Below are positions 9,688 through 19,038 of a DNA stretch of 64,000 nucleotides, one piece after another (the stretch's first letter is position 1; each line of letters opens with the position of its first letter). The DNA lies in contig NZ_BLAV01000001.1 of NCBI RefSeq assembly GCF_009617875.1, positions 1,860,001 to 1,924,000 on the forward strand. Reading direction: 5' to 3'. The position numbers and the translations under genes were made by a program. The notes beneath the pieces are model-generated. The model had not been told where the DNA came from, did not search any database, and saw nothing but the letters and a program-made list of their open reading frames with translations. This stretch comes from Prolixibacter sp. NT017. Its GTDB lineage: Bacteria; Bacteroidota; Bacteroidia; Bacteroidales; Prolixibacteraceae.

Positions 9688-10761
9688 ATGAACACTTTTG
9701 GACATATTTTCAGATTAACCACGTTTGGAGAATCACACGGTGCAGCAATCGGCGGCGTTATCGACGGATGCCCGTCCGGCCTCGAATTGGATATAGAAAA
9801 GGTGCAGAAAGATTTGGACCGTCGCAAACCCGGACAATCGCATATTACCACACAACGAAAAGAAGGAGACAAGATTGAATTCCTTTCGGGAATATTTGAA
9901 GGAAAAACCACCGGAACACCTATCGGCTTTATTATTCGAAATAAGGATCAGCATTCAAATGATTACAATAATCTCAGGGAGGTATTTCGTCCGTCTCATG
10001 CCGATTATACCTACATCAAGAAATATGGACGCCGCGATCACCGTGGTGGTGGACGGTCCTCTGCTCGTGAAACCATTGCCCGTGTAGCTGCCGGATCGGT
10101 TGCCAAACAATTGCTGCAGAATATTGGTGTGAATGTCCAGGCGTATGTTTCGCAGGTAGGCGAAGTGGAAGTGCCCAAAAGTTACCTCGAACTCGATCTC
10201 GGTTTAACCGAATCAAATATTGTTCGTTGCCCTGATTTGGAAACAGCGGAAAAAATGATTGCCCGCATCGAAGAAGCCGGACGTAATCACGATACGGTTG
10301 GCGGCGTTATTACATGTGTAGCGACAGGAGCTCCTGCTGGATTGGGTGAGCCGGTTTTCAATAAATTGCATGCCGATTTGGGCCACGCCATGTTGGGTAT
10401 CAATGCAGTAAAAGGCTTTGAGTATGGTTCCGGTTTTGCCGGAACACGTCTGTCCGGTTCGGAACACAACGATGTTTTCGTGAAAGATGGTGACAAAATC
10501 CGGACGAAAACGAACCACTCCGGCGGTGTACAGGGAGGAATATCCAACGGCGAAGATATCTACTTCCGGGTGGCGTTTAAACCCATTGCTACTTTGTTGA
10601 AAGAACAGCATACAGTCGATAGTTCTTCAAAAGATGTAACGATCAATCCCAAAGGCCGTCATGATCCCTGCGTATTGCCCCGGGCGGTTCCCATTGTGGA
10701 AGCGATGGCTGCCTTGGTTCTGGCGGATCATTTTCTGATGAACAGCATTTCAAAACTCTAA
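9688..10761 (+). CDS. aroC: Chorismate synthase
   Basis: Converts 5-enolpyruvylshikimate 3-phosphate to chorismate, the last common step of aromatic amino acid synthesis; needs reduced FMN. The 357 residues are full length. Signatures present are [11 protein letters not shown] near the N-terminus, [29 protein letters not shown] in two adjacent blocks around residues 100-130, and [16 protein letters not shown] near the end. It starts just after the slyD terminator and is followed within 11 bp by a small winged-helix gene and then yccF, all on the plus strand, suggesting a short operon. Confidence 0.96.
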   Translation: MNTFGHIFRLTTFGESHGAAIGGVIDGCPSGLELDIEKVQKDLDRRKPGQSHITTQRKEGDKIEFLSGIFEGKTTGTPIGFIIRNKDQHSNDYNNLREVFRPSHADYTYIKKYGRRDHRGGGRSSARETIARVAAGSVAKQLLQNIGVNVQAYVSQVGEVEVPKSYLELDLGLTESNIVRCPDLETAEKMIARIEEAGRNHDTVGGVITCVATGAPAGLGEPVFNKLHADLGHAMLGINAVKGFEYGSGFAGTRLSGSEHNDVFVKDGDKIRTKTNHSGGVQGGISNGEDIYFRVAFKPIATLLKEQHTVDSSSKDVTINPKGRHDPCVLPRAVPIVEAMAALVLADHFLMNSISKL

Positions 10762-10772
10762 TAATCTAACCA

Positions 10773-10955
10773 ATGGAAATCAGCGAACTAATCCTGCAAA
10801 CCATGAACGAAGCCGGTCGTCCACTCAAGAGTGGCGAAATAGCCGAAAGCGCCGGCGTTGATAAAAAGATGGTCGACAAAGCCCTGAAAAAGCTGAAAGA
10901 TGAGGGGAACATCGTGTCGCCTAAGCGTTGTTACTATGAACCCAAACGCCCTTAA
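10773..10955 (+). CDS. Mini winged-helix DNA-binding protein (60 aa)
   Basis: The whole protein is one winged-helix domain: ELILQTMNEAGRPLKSGEIA, then AGVDKKMVDKALKKLKDEGN as recognition helix region, and a wing VSPKRCYYEPKR. Such stand-alone domains resemble the DNA-binding half of MarR/IclR-type regulators and are common small Bacteroidota proteins. It lies 11 bp after aroC and 3 bp before yccF, so it is probably cotranscribed with both. Target sites are unknown. Confidence 0.8.
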   Translation: MEISELILQTMNEAGRPLKSGEIAESAGVDKKMVDKALKKLKDEGNIVSPKRCYYEPKRP

Positions 10956-10958
10956 AAT

Positions 10959-11327
10959 ATGCGTATTTTAGGTAATATCATCTGGTTTGTATTCGGAGGC
11001 GTTTTCATCTTCTTCGAATACCTTTGGGGCGGGTTGATTCTTTGCCTCACCATTGTAGGAATTCCATGGGGATTACAGGCATTCAAGCTGGGAATTGCTC
11101 ATTTGGCTCCTTTCGGGAAACGTGTGGTACCAACCGGCGGAAGTATCCCGGTCATTTCATTTTTATTGAATGTTATATGGATCATTTTGGCCGGGTTTTG
11201 GATCGCGGTTACTCATCTTCTGTTCGGCATTCTGTTTTGTGTCACTATCATCGGCATCCCATTCGGCCTGCAGCATTTTAAACTGATGCGACTGGGCTTT
11301 TATCCGTTTGGGTACGATTTGCGATAA
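10959..11327 (+). CDS. yccF: YccF family inner-membrane protein
   Basis: A 122-residue protein with two similar halves, each a hydrophobic hairpin ending in an IGIP(W/F)GLQ(A/H)FKL motif (IVGIPWGLQAFKLG and IIGIPFGLQHFKLM), the signature of the duplicated YccF domain. Four membrane segments are likely. The function of the family is not established. It is the last gene of the aroC group and is followed by a terminator. Confidence 0.9.
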   Translation: MRILGNIIWFVFGGVFIFFEYLWGGLILCLTIVGIPWGLQAFKLGIAHLAPFGKRVVPTGGSIPVISFLLNVIWIILAGFWIAVTHLLFGILFCVTIIGIPFGLQHFKLMRLGFYPFGYDLR

Positions 11328-11350
11328 ATGGTTTTTACCATCCATATTTG

Positions 11351-11380
11351 AGCGTTGAAGGTGATTTCAACGCTTTTTTT
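11351..11380 (+). terminator. Rho-independent terminator after yccF
   Basis: AGCGTTGAA and TTCAACGCT form a perfect 9-bp stem followed by seven T. Confidence 0.85.
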
Positions 11381-11662
11381 ATGTGATATTGATGAGCGGT
11401 TGTTTTGATTTCTTCACGGTAAGATTGAAATTATCAGGTCGGGAATAATGGCCTGCCACATCCAAAAGCACGCCTTCGATTGGTTTCATCTTATAAGTAG
11501 TATTCTCCCTAAAGAATGGCTTTTGTTTGTTCCGATGACTATAATATGATTATATGCAGTTAACTTCTGACGATTTCCTCCAAGAAAATTATGATAATTT
11601 ATTCTCCTTGCGGGAAACTTGGGTAACTTTAGCCATATCAAACCAAATCAAAGCCATTAAGC
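11381..11662. other. Intergenic region between yccF and the aminotransferase
   Basis: No convincing gene. A 36-codon minus-strand frame (11379-11489) encodes MKPIEGVLLDVAGHYSRP and continues to NIT, but it overlaps the terminator, has no visible promoter and matches nothing I recognise; it could be a gene remnant. Close to the aminotransferase start, TAACTTTA (11632-11639) is a near-match to the TAnnTTTG -7 promoter box. Confidence 0.4.
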
Positions 11663-12814
11663 ATGGAAGCCCGTCTGTTAGACCAAATAAAGCCCTTTAT
11701 CGTGATGGAGGTGCTGGAACGTGCCAACGAACTGCAAAAGCAAGGCATCGACGTCATTCACATGGAAGTAGGGGAGCCCGACTTCGACGTACCGGAATGT
11801 GTGAAAGAGGCATGCGAAACCGGAATTCGAAGTGGCTACACTCATTATACGCACAGCCTTGGTGATCCCGAATTGCGCGAAGCTATTAGCCGTCATTATA
11901 AGAAGGAGTATAATGTTTCGGTCAAGCCGGAACAAATCCTGGTGACATCGGGTACTTCTCCCGGAATTCTTCTGGCTCTGTCCGTGCTGCTGAATGCCGG
12001 AGACGAGGTAATACTTTCCGATCCCGGTTATGCCTGTTACGCTAATTTTGTGACCTATGCAGGTGGAAAACCGGTAACTGTGCCTGTTGATGCAGCGAAT
12101 GGATTTCAGTATACTCCGGAAGGTATTTGTGAAAAACTCACCGATCAAACCCGGGCCATTCTCATTAATTCGCCAATGAATCCTACCGGGAATCTACTGA
12201 CTCCGGAAACGATGAAGGCCATTGCTCAATATTCTCCGTTCATTATCTCTGATGAAATATATCACGGTCTGGTGTATGGCGAGAAAGCACATTCCATCCT
12301 GGAATATACGGATAAAGCGTTTGTGCTGAATGGTTTTTCCAAGTTGTATGCCATGACCGGCCTTCGTTTGGGCTATCTGATTGCGCCGGAAAAATACATG
12401 CGTCATCTACAAATATTACAACAAAACCTTTTTATTTGCGCCAATTCGGTCGCTCAACGGGCGGGAATAGCAGCTTTGGAGAAAAGCGGACCGGATATTG
12501 AGTGGATGCGATATACCTACGACAAACGGCGCAGGTATCTCATCAAGAGCTTGCGCGAACTGGGATTTACCATTCCGGTAGAACCGACGGGAGCCTTTTA
12601 CATCTTTGTAGACGCCAGCCATCTTTCAAACGATTCTTATAAACTGGCTTTCGATATACTGGAGAAGGCACACATCGGTGTGACTCCGGGTATTGATTTT
12701 GGCGCGAACGGCGAAGGTTATCTCCGGTTTTCCTACGCTAATTCTCTGGAAAACCTCGAAGAGGGGATGAACCGACTTGCCAGTTATCTGAAGAGCTTCA
12801 AAGGTCTGGATTAG
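11663..12814 (+). CDS. Class I/II PLP-dependent aminotransferase
   Basis: A 383-residue fold-type I aminotransferase acting on an unknown amino acid in the cytosol. Visible motifs are the substrate-binding MEVGEPDF (residues 34-41), SGTSPG at 96-101, INSPMNPTGN (168-177), SDEIYHGLVY (196-205), and the PLP Schiff-base lysine K227 in NGFSKLYAMTGLRLGY; C-terminal YLRFSYANS carries the carboxylate-binding arginine. It resembles the aspartate/aromatic aminotransferase subgroup often annotated only as pyridoxal phosphate-dependent aminotransferase. Neighbouring genes do not indicate a pathway. Confidence 0.92.
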   Translation: MEARLLDQIKPFIVMEVLERANELQKQGIDVIHMEVGEPDFDVPECVKEACETGIRSGYTHYTHSLGDPELREAISRHYKKEYNVSVKPEQILVTSGTSPGILLALSVLLNAGDEVILSDPGYACYANFVTYAGGKPVTVPVDAANGFQYTPEGICEKLTDQTRAILINSPMNPTGNLLTPETMKAIAQYSPFIISDEIYHGLVYGEKAHSILEYTDKAFVLNGFSKLYAMTGLRLGYLIAPEKYMRHLQILQQNLFICANSVAQRAGIAALEKSGPDIEWMRYTYDKRRRYLIKSLRELGFTIPVEPTGAFYIFVDASHLSNDSYKLAFDILEKAHIGVTPGIDFGANGEGYLRFSYANSLENLEEGMNRLASYLKSFKGLD

Positions 12815-12878
12815 AAAAAATCTATAGTTTATCTACTATTTATTTCAGACTATTCACATTAGTTTACTCCGAAGTCGT

Positions 12879-12886
12879 TAAATTTG
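12879..12886 (+). promoter_or_regulatory. -7 promoter element for the GH97 gene
   Basis: TAAATTTG fits TAnnTTTG and lies 31 bp before the ATG. No clear -33 box is seen. Confidence 0.4.
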
Positions 12887-12917
12887 TGGCAGTTGCTAAC
12901 CAATTAAACCTGACGTG

Positions 12918-14873
12918 ATGAAGTTGAGTAAGATTCTGCTTTCCTTAATATTGTTGTGCAGTTTTTCGTTGTTGCAGGCTGCCGATATACAATCACTCCG
13001 TTCGCCCGACGGGAGGATTACCGTTACTTTCCGGCAAACCGATAAACTTTATTACGCGGTTAATTATAACGACCAGAATATTCTTTGGTACTCGCCGCTC
13101 AGTTTGACAGTCAACAATCAGAAACTCGGTTTTCAGGACGAAGTTATTAGTCAATTGACTCGTTCCAATAGCTCTGTCATCAAGCCTTATTGGTGGTTTC
13201 GGAGCGAAATTCCGGATGAATACAACGAGTTGGAATTGGTATTCGGGGGGAAATACTCCGTTATATTTAGAGCCTATAACGATGGGATAGCTTATCGATG
13301 GAAAACTGATTTCAGAGGAAATGTCAAAGTTCAGGGCGAAGAAGTGGAATACCGGTTTCCCAAAAACTTCCAGCTGATTTCGCACCAGGTTGGCGATTTC
13401 CAGACTTCCTACGAAAAGAATTATACCAAAGCGCCTATCCAGTCATTGAAAGAGAAAGACTTTACATCTGTTCCGATAGTTGTTGATGAAGAGAATTTGA
13501 AGGTTGCCGTTACCGAAGCCGATTTATACGATTATCCCGGTATCTACCTGACGCATTATGACAACAACAATGGTCGTCCGTATCTCAACGGCATTTTCCC
13601 GGCTTACCCGGAAAAAGTAGAAAAAGCCGATCACGGAAGCTTCAATCTTAAGGTGTTGGAACGAGCCGATTACCTGGCCCAAACATCGGGTACACGGGAA
13701 TTTCCCTGGCGAGTGTTAATTGTTGCTCCGGAAGACAAGGATTTGGCAGCAAACGATATCGTGTACCGGCTCGCCCGGAGAGCACAATTTGATGCGTCGT
13801 GGGTGAAGCCTGGAAAAGTGTCTTGGGAGTGGTGGAATGACTGGAACCTGGAAGGGGTCACTTTCAGGGCCGGTATCAATATGGATACGTACAGGTATTA
13901 CATCGATTTTGCAGCGCGCCATCACATCGAATATGTGCTGATGGACGAAGGCTGGTCCGATCAGTTTGATATTTTACTGCCTAAACCGGGAATCGATGTG
14001 CCGGAATTGGTGAAGTATGGCCGTAAAAGAGGTGTCAAGATACTGCTCTGGACGGTATGGCATACCATCGACCGGCAAATGAATGAAGCGCTTGCATTGT
14101 TCGAAAAATGGGGCGTGGCCGGTGTAAAGGTCGACTTTATCGACCGCGATGACCAGATCGCCATCAATTTTTATGAACGTCTGGCCGCCGAGGCCGCCAA
14201 ACACCATTTACTGGTTGACTATCATGGTTGTTCGAAACCTACTGGTTTGGAAAGAACCTATCCGAATATGTTGAATTTTGAATCGGTCAGGGGCAATGAG
14301 TACAACAAGTTTACCACACCCGATACGCCGGAGCACAACGTTGATATTACCTATATCAGAATGCTGGCCGGCCCAATGGATTATACCCCGGGTGCCATGC
14401 GGAACGCTGCCAAGGGACAGTTCTTTACCTCGTACAGTATGCCAATGAGCTACGGAACGCGTTGTCAGCAGTTGGGTATGTACATTTGCTATTTTGCTCC
14501 TTTACAAATGCTTTGCGATGCTCCGACCGAGTATGAGAAATATGCTGACATTCTGAAGTTTCTGTCGGAAGTGCCGGTTACCTGGGACGAAACGATTCCG
14601 CTTGACGGCAAGCTGGGAGAATTCGTTGTACTGGCCAGGAAAAAGGGAAACACGTGGTACATCGGTGCATTGAATAATTGGACGGAACGTACCATCAGGA
14701 TTGATTTATCTTTTATCAGCGAAGGCCAGCATCAGGCACAGATGTTCGTTGACGGAATGAATGCAGACCGGCGCGGAGATGATTATATGGTTATTTCGCA
14801 ACGTGTGAATAACAGTACACCACTTGAAATAACATTAAAACCGGGCGGCGGTGCAGCCATCCGGATTGACTAG
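12918..14873 (+). CDS. Glycoside hydrolase family 97, retaining (alpha-galactosidase-type)
   Basis: A 651-residue secreted enzyme: signal peptide (MKLSKILLSLILLCSFSLLQA), N-terminal beta-sandwich (to about 265), TIM barrel (WEWWNDWNLEGVTF onward) and C-terminal beta-domain. GH97 contains inverting alpha-glucosidases (SusB) and retaining alpha-galactosidases. Here D406 in VKVDFIDRDDQ and E461 in RGNEYN are 55 residues apart, the same spacing as nucleophile D415 and acid/base E470 of the characterised retaining B. thetaiotaomicron enzyme (numbers from memory). The retaining, alpha-galactosidase-like type is therefore favoured. The ATG at 12918 is preferred to the GTG one codon earlier. It is not linked to SusCD genes here, and is followed by a terminator. 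Confidence 0.9.
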   Translation: MKLSKILLSLILLCSFSLLQAADIQSLRSPDGRITVTFRQTDKLYYAVNYNDQNILWYSPLSLTVNNQKLGFQDEVISQLTRSNSSVIKPYWWFRSEIPDEYNELELVFGGKYSVIFRAYNDGIAYRWKTDFRGNVKVQGEEVEYRFPKNFQLISHQVGDFQTSYEKNYTKAPIQSLKEKDFTSVPIVVDEENLKVAVTEADLYDYPGIYLTHYDNNNGRPYLNGIFPAYPEKVEKADHGSFNLKVLERADYLAQTSGTREFPWRVLIVAPEDKDLAANDIVYRLARRAQFDASWVKPGKVSWEWWNDWNLEGVTFRAGINMDTYRYYIDFAARHHIEYVLMDEGWSDQFDILLPKPGIDVPELVKYGRKRGVKILLWTVWHTIDRQMNEALALFEKWGVAGVKVDFIDRDDQIAINFYERLAAEAAKHHLLVDYHGCSKPTGLERTYPNMLNFESVRGNEYNKFTTPDTPEHNVDITYIRMLAGPMDYTPGAMRNAAKGQFFTSYSMPMSYGTRCQQLGMYICYFAPLQMLCDAPTEYEKYADILKFLSEVPVTWDETIPLDGKLGEFVVLARKKGNTWYIGALNNWTERTIRIDLSFISEGQHQAQMFVDGMNADRRGDDYMVISQRVNNSTPLEITLKPGGGAAIRID

Positions 14874-14893
14874 TTGTATTGGCTCAACACGAA

Positions 14894-14928
14894 AACCTGT
14901 CTGGAAATTCAACCAGACAGGTTTTTTT
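14894..14928 (+). terminator. Rho-independent terminator after the GH97 gene
   Basis: AACCTGTCTGG and CCAGACAGGTT form a perfect 11-bp stem with an 8-nt loop, followed by T residues. Confidence 0.9.
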
Positions 14929-15139
14929 ATGTCGCATAAGTGGCGAATCGGTGAGTGGATTTCAGAAATTAGCTTATTCGTGCTAAAGGATGTTAATAGT
15001 AAGCAACCATGGTCCAAGTTTATGGCATCCTGAAGATGAACGCAACGTTGTTTTCCGTAATTTAGACCGATATTTAACCCTGAGGAATGAAACCGGTTAT
15101 GCTGGTTTCATTAGCCCCTTGAACAGATGATAATACTTG

Positions 15140-16378
15140 ATGAAAGCAGATTTAATTACCATTGGCGATGAGATTCTCATCGGACAGATTATCGATACCA
15201 ATTCGGCCTGGATGGCCAGAAAACTTAACGACGAAGGAATTGCTGTCCGGCAGATTACCAGCATATCAGACGACCACGATCACATGCTGGAAACACTTTC
15301 CGATGCATCGGGAAATGTTGATTTAGTGCTCATTACCGGCGGTTTAGGACCAACAAAAGATGACAGGACCAAAGACGCTATTTGCCAGTTCTTTGACACT
15401 CATTTGGTTTCTGATGGAAATGTGCTCAAACACATCGAAGCATTGCTCGCGCCACGCGGAGTACAAATGAATGGCCTGAACCGCGATCAGGCTTTAGTGC
15501 CGGAAAATGCAGTTGTGCTACACAACCGGATGGGAACGGCTCCCGGACTCTGGATGGAAAAAGACGGATGTGTTTTTGTCTTTATGCCCGGAGTTCCTTT
15601 CGAAATGAAGACATTGGTCAGCGAGCAGGTTTTGCCGCGAATTCGTACCCGGTTTAAAACCACGCCTATTATTCACCGAACGGTGCTTTCTCAAGGCCTG
15701 CCGGAATCCATGTTAGCTGAACGTATTGCTGATTGGGAAGACAATCTGCCTTCGTTCATCAAGCTGGCTTATTTGCCTAATCCGATGCACATCCGGCTGC
15801 GACTGAGCGCTTCCGGCGAAGACCGGGATATGATGAACAAGGTGCTCGATGAAAAAGTGGAAGAGCTGCTGGAAATTATTCCTGAACACATCTTCGGTTT
15901 CGAGAATGAAACTCTTACCGGGAATATCGGCAAGTTGTTGAAGCAACGCAACCAGACCGTAGGAACAGCGGAAAGCTGCACAGGTGGAAACATTGCCCAC
16001 TTTTTTACGTCTGATGCAGGAAGCTCAGATTATTTCCGCGGAAGCGTAGTAGCTTACTCAAATGGGGTAAAAGAAAAAGTGCTCGGTGTCCCGGAGAACA
16101 TGCTTATCGAGCATGGTGCCGTTAGCGCCGAGGTCGTGGAAGCGATGGCTGTAGGAGCCCGCAAAGTGTTGGGCGTTGACTATGTCGTGGCTACCTCCGG
16201 CGTAGCAGGGCCAACAGGAGGTACGCCGGAAAAACCGGTTGGCCTGGTTTGGATAGCGGTTGCCGGTCCTGATGGAGTTATTTCAAAAAAATATAACTTT
16301 GGTAATGACCGGGGACGAAACATCGTTCGTTCGTCACAATCGGCCCTGAACCTGTTGCGTAATACTTTGTTGAAGTAA
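15140..16378 (+). CDS. cinA: CinA family nicotinamide-nucleotide amidase
   Basis: A 412-residue two-domain CinA protein. The N-terminal MoaB/MogA-like domain has ITIGDEILIGQIIDTNS and LITGGLGPTKDDRTK; the C-terminal domain (about 255-412) has the amidase motif VGTAESCTGG and VVATSGVAGPTGG. The C-terminal activity deamidates NMN, recycling pyridine nucleotide by-products such as those from the NAD-dependent ligase; the N-terminal domain acts as an ADP-ribose-type pyrophosphatase in some homologues. The ATG at 15140 is used rather than the TTG one codon before. Confidence 0.93.
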   Translation: MKADLITIGDEILIGQIIDTNSAWMARKLNDEGIAVRQITSISDDHDHMLETLSDASGNVDLVLITGGLGPTKDDRTKDAICQFFDTHLVSDGNVLKHIEALLAPRGVQMNGLNRDQALVPENAVVLHNRMGTAPGLWMEKDGCVFVFMPGVPFEMKTLVSEQVLPRIRTRFKTTPIIHRTVLSQGLPESMLAERIADWEDNLPSFIKLAYLPNPMHIRLRLSASGEDRDMMNKVLDEKVEELLEIIPEHIFGFENETLTGNIGKLLKQRNQTVGTAESCTGGNIAHFFTSDAGSSDYFRGSVVAYSNGVKEKVLGVPENMLIEHGAVSAEVVEAMAVGARKVLGVDYVVATSGVAGPTGGTPEKPVGLVWIAVAGPDGVISKKYNFGNDRGRNIVRSSQSALNLLRNTLLK

Positions 16379-16486
16379 AAGACAGACAGCGGAATAACCA
16401 GACTTATTTCTTTGTGACTCTCAAAACTTCGCTTGTTTTCCGGTTAGCCGGAATGAGAGAAATATGGATAAATAAAAAACGATGAT

Positions 16487-18961
16487 ATGAAAAAAGCACT
16501 CATCATTATTGGTGTGGTTGTGGTGGTTTTATTGGCTGCTATGATTGCCGTTCCTCTGATTTTTAAAGATCAGATTTACAAGAAAGCGCTTGATAAGGCT
16601 AATGAGATGGTCGACGCCAAAGTGGAGCTCGATGGTGTCAACCTGTCGTTGTTCAAAAGCTTTCCCAAGGTATATGCCGAACTGAACGGGCTGCGAATTA
16701 TCGGGAAAGGTGATTTTGCCAACGATACGTTGGTGAGTGTGGGCTCAGTGGCAACCACCATTAATTTGTCGAGCCTGTGGCACATGGATGAGGGAATTGA
16801 CGTGAATGAGATTATCGTTGACAACCCGAAGGTGGCACTCAAAGTGAATAAGACTGGCAAAAGCAACTGGGATATTACAACGCCGGGCGAACAGCCGGCG
16901 ACTGCGGATACAACCGCATCAGAGATGCAGCTAAACCTCGACAAGATTTCGGTGCACAATTTATCGCTGAGCTATACCGATGAATCAACGCCGATGTCTT
17001 TCTCGATGAATAACGGTGATTTCAATTTGTCGGGAACGATGGACGGTGCCAACAGTACTCTGAAGACGGATGCTCAGGTGAAAAACATCACCTTCGATTA
17101 CCAGGGCAGCCGTTATGCGAAGGATATCAGTCTCGATATGAAAACAGTTTTGACCGCTAATTTCGATAAGATGAAGTTTGCGGTAGCTGAAAACGAGACG
17201 CATATCAATAAACTGCCGTTGAAAATCGACGGAAGCTTTGCGTTGGCCGACTCGAGTTATGATTTCGATCTGAAATTCAGTTCGCCAGGCTCAGGATTCA
17301 ACGAATTGCTGGGCTTTGTGCCGGAAGAATACCAGTCGTACCTGAAAGGTGTTCAAACGAAAGGAGATGTGGCGTTCGGAGGTTTTGTAAAAGGAGCATA
17401 TACCGAAAACAGCTACCCTGCGTTCGGCATTGACCTGAAGCTGGACAATGGCTGGTTGAAATATCCGGATCTGCCCAAAGCTGTTGAGAATATCAACCTG
17501 GCAGCCAGTGTGAAAAAGCCGGAGGGCGACTTGGACCTGATGACCGTAGATGTGAATAAATTCGAAGCGAACGCGGCCGGAAATCCGGTCTCGGCGAACC
17601 TCTCCATTGCTCACCCAATGAGCGACATGCAGTTAAAAGGAAAGCTGAATGGTAAAGTTGATTTTGCCACTGTATCTCAGGCGTTACCGATGGATTCGAT
17701 GGATATTCGCGGCCTGCTCGATGCTTCAGTTCAATTTGACGGTCCTTACTCGGCTATCGACAAACAGCAGTACGACAAGTTTGAAACGGAAGGGAAAATT
17801 CAATTGAAACGCTTCCGGATGGCATCGAAAGATTTGCCCATGCCGGTTAGCATTTCCTCGGCGGATATGACCATGAACTCACGTTCCATTTCATTGGCTT
17901 CGCTGAAAGGAAATATGGGGCGTTCCGATTTTTCAGCATCTGGTTCTCTTTCGAATTACTGGCCGTATATTTTGAAGGACAAGACCTTAAAAGGAAACCT
18001 GAACGTCAATTCCAATTTGTTGGATGTAAATCAATTGATGGCCAGCATGGCAACGACGGATACGACGAAGACTGATACAAACAAAATGGAGGCCATTGAA
18101 GTGCCCGACCATATTGATTTTACGATGCAGGCCAATATCAACAGAATTCTGTACGATAAGATGGTGATTACCGGAACAAAAGGTCAGGTTATCGTTCGGA
18201 ACAAAAAACTTTTGCTGGATGGTTTGAATATGAATATGCTGAACGGTCAGGTCACTATGGCGGGTTCATATGAAACTCCACAACCTCAGAAGCCGAAATT
18301 TGATTTCAACCTGAAGATAAAAGGCTTTGATATTCCACAGGCTTATCGTTCATTATCGACGGTTCGCACGATGTTGCCCATTGCATCGAACAGTACAGGA
18401 GAGTTTAGTACCGGCATGTCAATCTCCGGCTTCCTGAATAAGAATATGGAACCTGTTTTCCAATCGTTTAACGGAAATGGTGATGTTTCGACATCGAACA
18501 TTCAGATTGTGGGAGCGAAGGTGTTCCAGGAAATCGGTAAGTATTTCAAGAAGAACAAATTCGACAAGGTAGATATCGATAATTTTGCTACGAAATTCAA
18601 AATCGTAAATGGTGGTTTGGATGTTTCGCCCTTCAAAACGAAAATTGCCGGCCAGGAGGCTGTCGTTTCCGGACACCAAACTGTCAGTCAGGATTTGGAT
18701 TATAAGATTGATTTCAAAGTTAATAAAGGAGATTTAAGCGGCGATATCAATAAATACCTGGGCTTTGTACCCGGAACGGAAAATATTCAAAAACTACCGG
18801 TGGGAGTGACCATTGGAGGTACATTCAAGAAGCCTGATGTCAAAGTTGATCTGAATGATGCCAAAAAACTGGTAGAGCAGGAGTTCAAAAAATCATCCAA
18901 AAAGCAGATTCAGGACGCAGCTAAAAAGCTGGGCAACGAGCTGAATAAGCTGTTTAAATAA
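16487..18961 (+). CDS. AsmA-like envelope protein
   Basis: An 824-residue protein with one N-terminal membrane helix (LIIIGVVVVVLLAAMIAVPLI) and a long periplasmic beta-rich body. The start of the body (VELDGVNLSLFKSFPKVYAELNGLRI) is the AsmA N-terminal domain signature, and the last third (KIVNGGLDVSPFKTKIAG, then GTFKKPDVKVDLNDAK) is typical of AsmA-like C-terminal domains. AsmA/TamB-type proteins are thought to form hydrophobic grooves carrying phospholipid between membranes. The C-terminus is a Lys-rich helix. It has its own transcription unit bounded by a terminator. Confidence 0.9.
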   Translation: MKKALIIIGVVVVVLLAAMIAVPLIFKDQIYKKALDKANEMVDAKVELDGVNLSLFKSFPKVYAELNGLRIIGKGDFANDTLVSVGSVATTINLSSLWHMDEGIDVNEIIVDNPKVALKVNKTGKSNWDITTPGEQPATADTTASEMQLNLDKISVHNLSLSYTDESTPMSFSMNNGDFNLSGTMDGANSTLKTDAQVKNITFDYQGSRYAKDISLDMKTVLTANFDKMKFAVAENETHINKLPLKIDGSFALADSSYDFDLKFSSPGSGFNELLGFVPEEYQSYLKGVQTKGDVAFGGFVKGAYTENSYPAFGIDLKLDNGWLKYPDLPKAVENINLAASVKKPEGDLDLMTVDVNKFEANAAGNPVSANLSIAHPMSDMQLKGKLNGKVDFATVSQALPMDSMDIRGLLDASVQFDGPYSAIDKQQYDKFETEGKIQLKRFRMASKDLPMPVSISSADMTMNSRSISLASLKGNMGRSDFSASGSLSNYWPYILKDKTLKGNLNVNSNLLDVNQLMASMATTDTTKTDTNKMEAIEVPDHIDFTMQANINRILYDKMVITGTKGQVIVRNKKLLLDGLNMNMLNGQVTMAGSYETPQPQKPKFDFNLKIKGFDIPQAYRSLSTVRTMLPIASNSTGEFSTGMSISGFLNKNMEPVFQSFNGNGDVSTSNIQIVGAKVFQEIGKYFKKNKFDKVDIDNFATKFKIVNGGLDVSPFKTKIAGQEAVVSGHQTVSQDLDYKIDFKVNKGDLSGDINKYLGFVPGTENIQKLPVGVTIGGTFKKPDVKVDLNDAKKLVEQEFKKSSKKQIQDAAKKLGNELNKLFK

Positions 18962-18986
18962 CGATTTTAAAAATATAGCAAGATAC

Positions 18987-19020
18987 AAAGGGCTGCCTCG
19001 TTTGATGCAGCCTTTTCTTT
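18987..19020 (+). terminator. Rho-independent terminator after the AsmA-like gene
   Basis: GGCTGC and GCAGCC form a stem across a 10-nt loop followed by TTTTCTTTTT, between convergent genes. Confidence 0.75.
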
Positions 19021-19038
19021 TTCCGGTAGGGACGAGAG

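Noticed and set aside
11379..11489. 36-codon minus-strand frame between yccF and the aminotransferase
   Set aside because: Overlaps the yccF terminator and lacks a promoter; no family recognised. Mentioned only in the intergenic entry.
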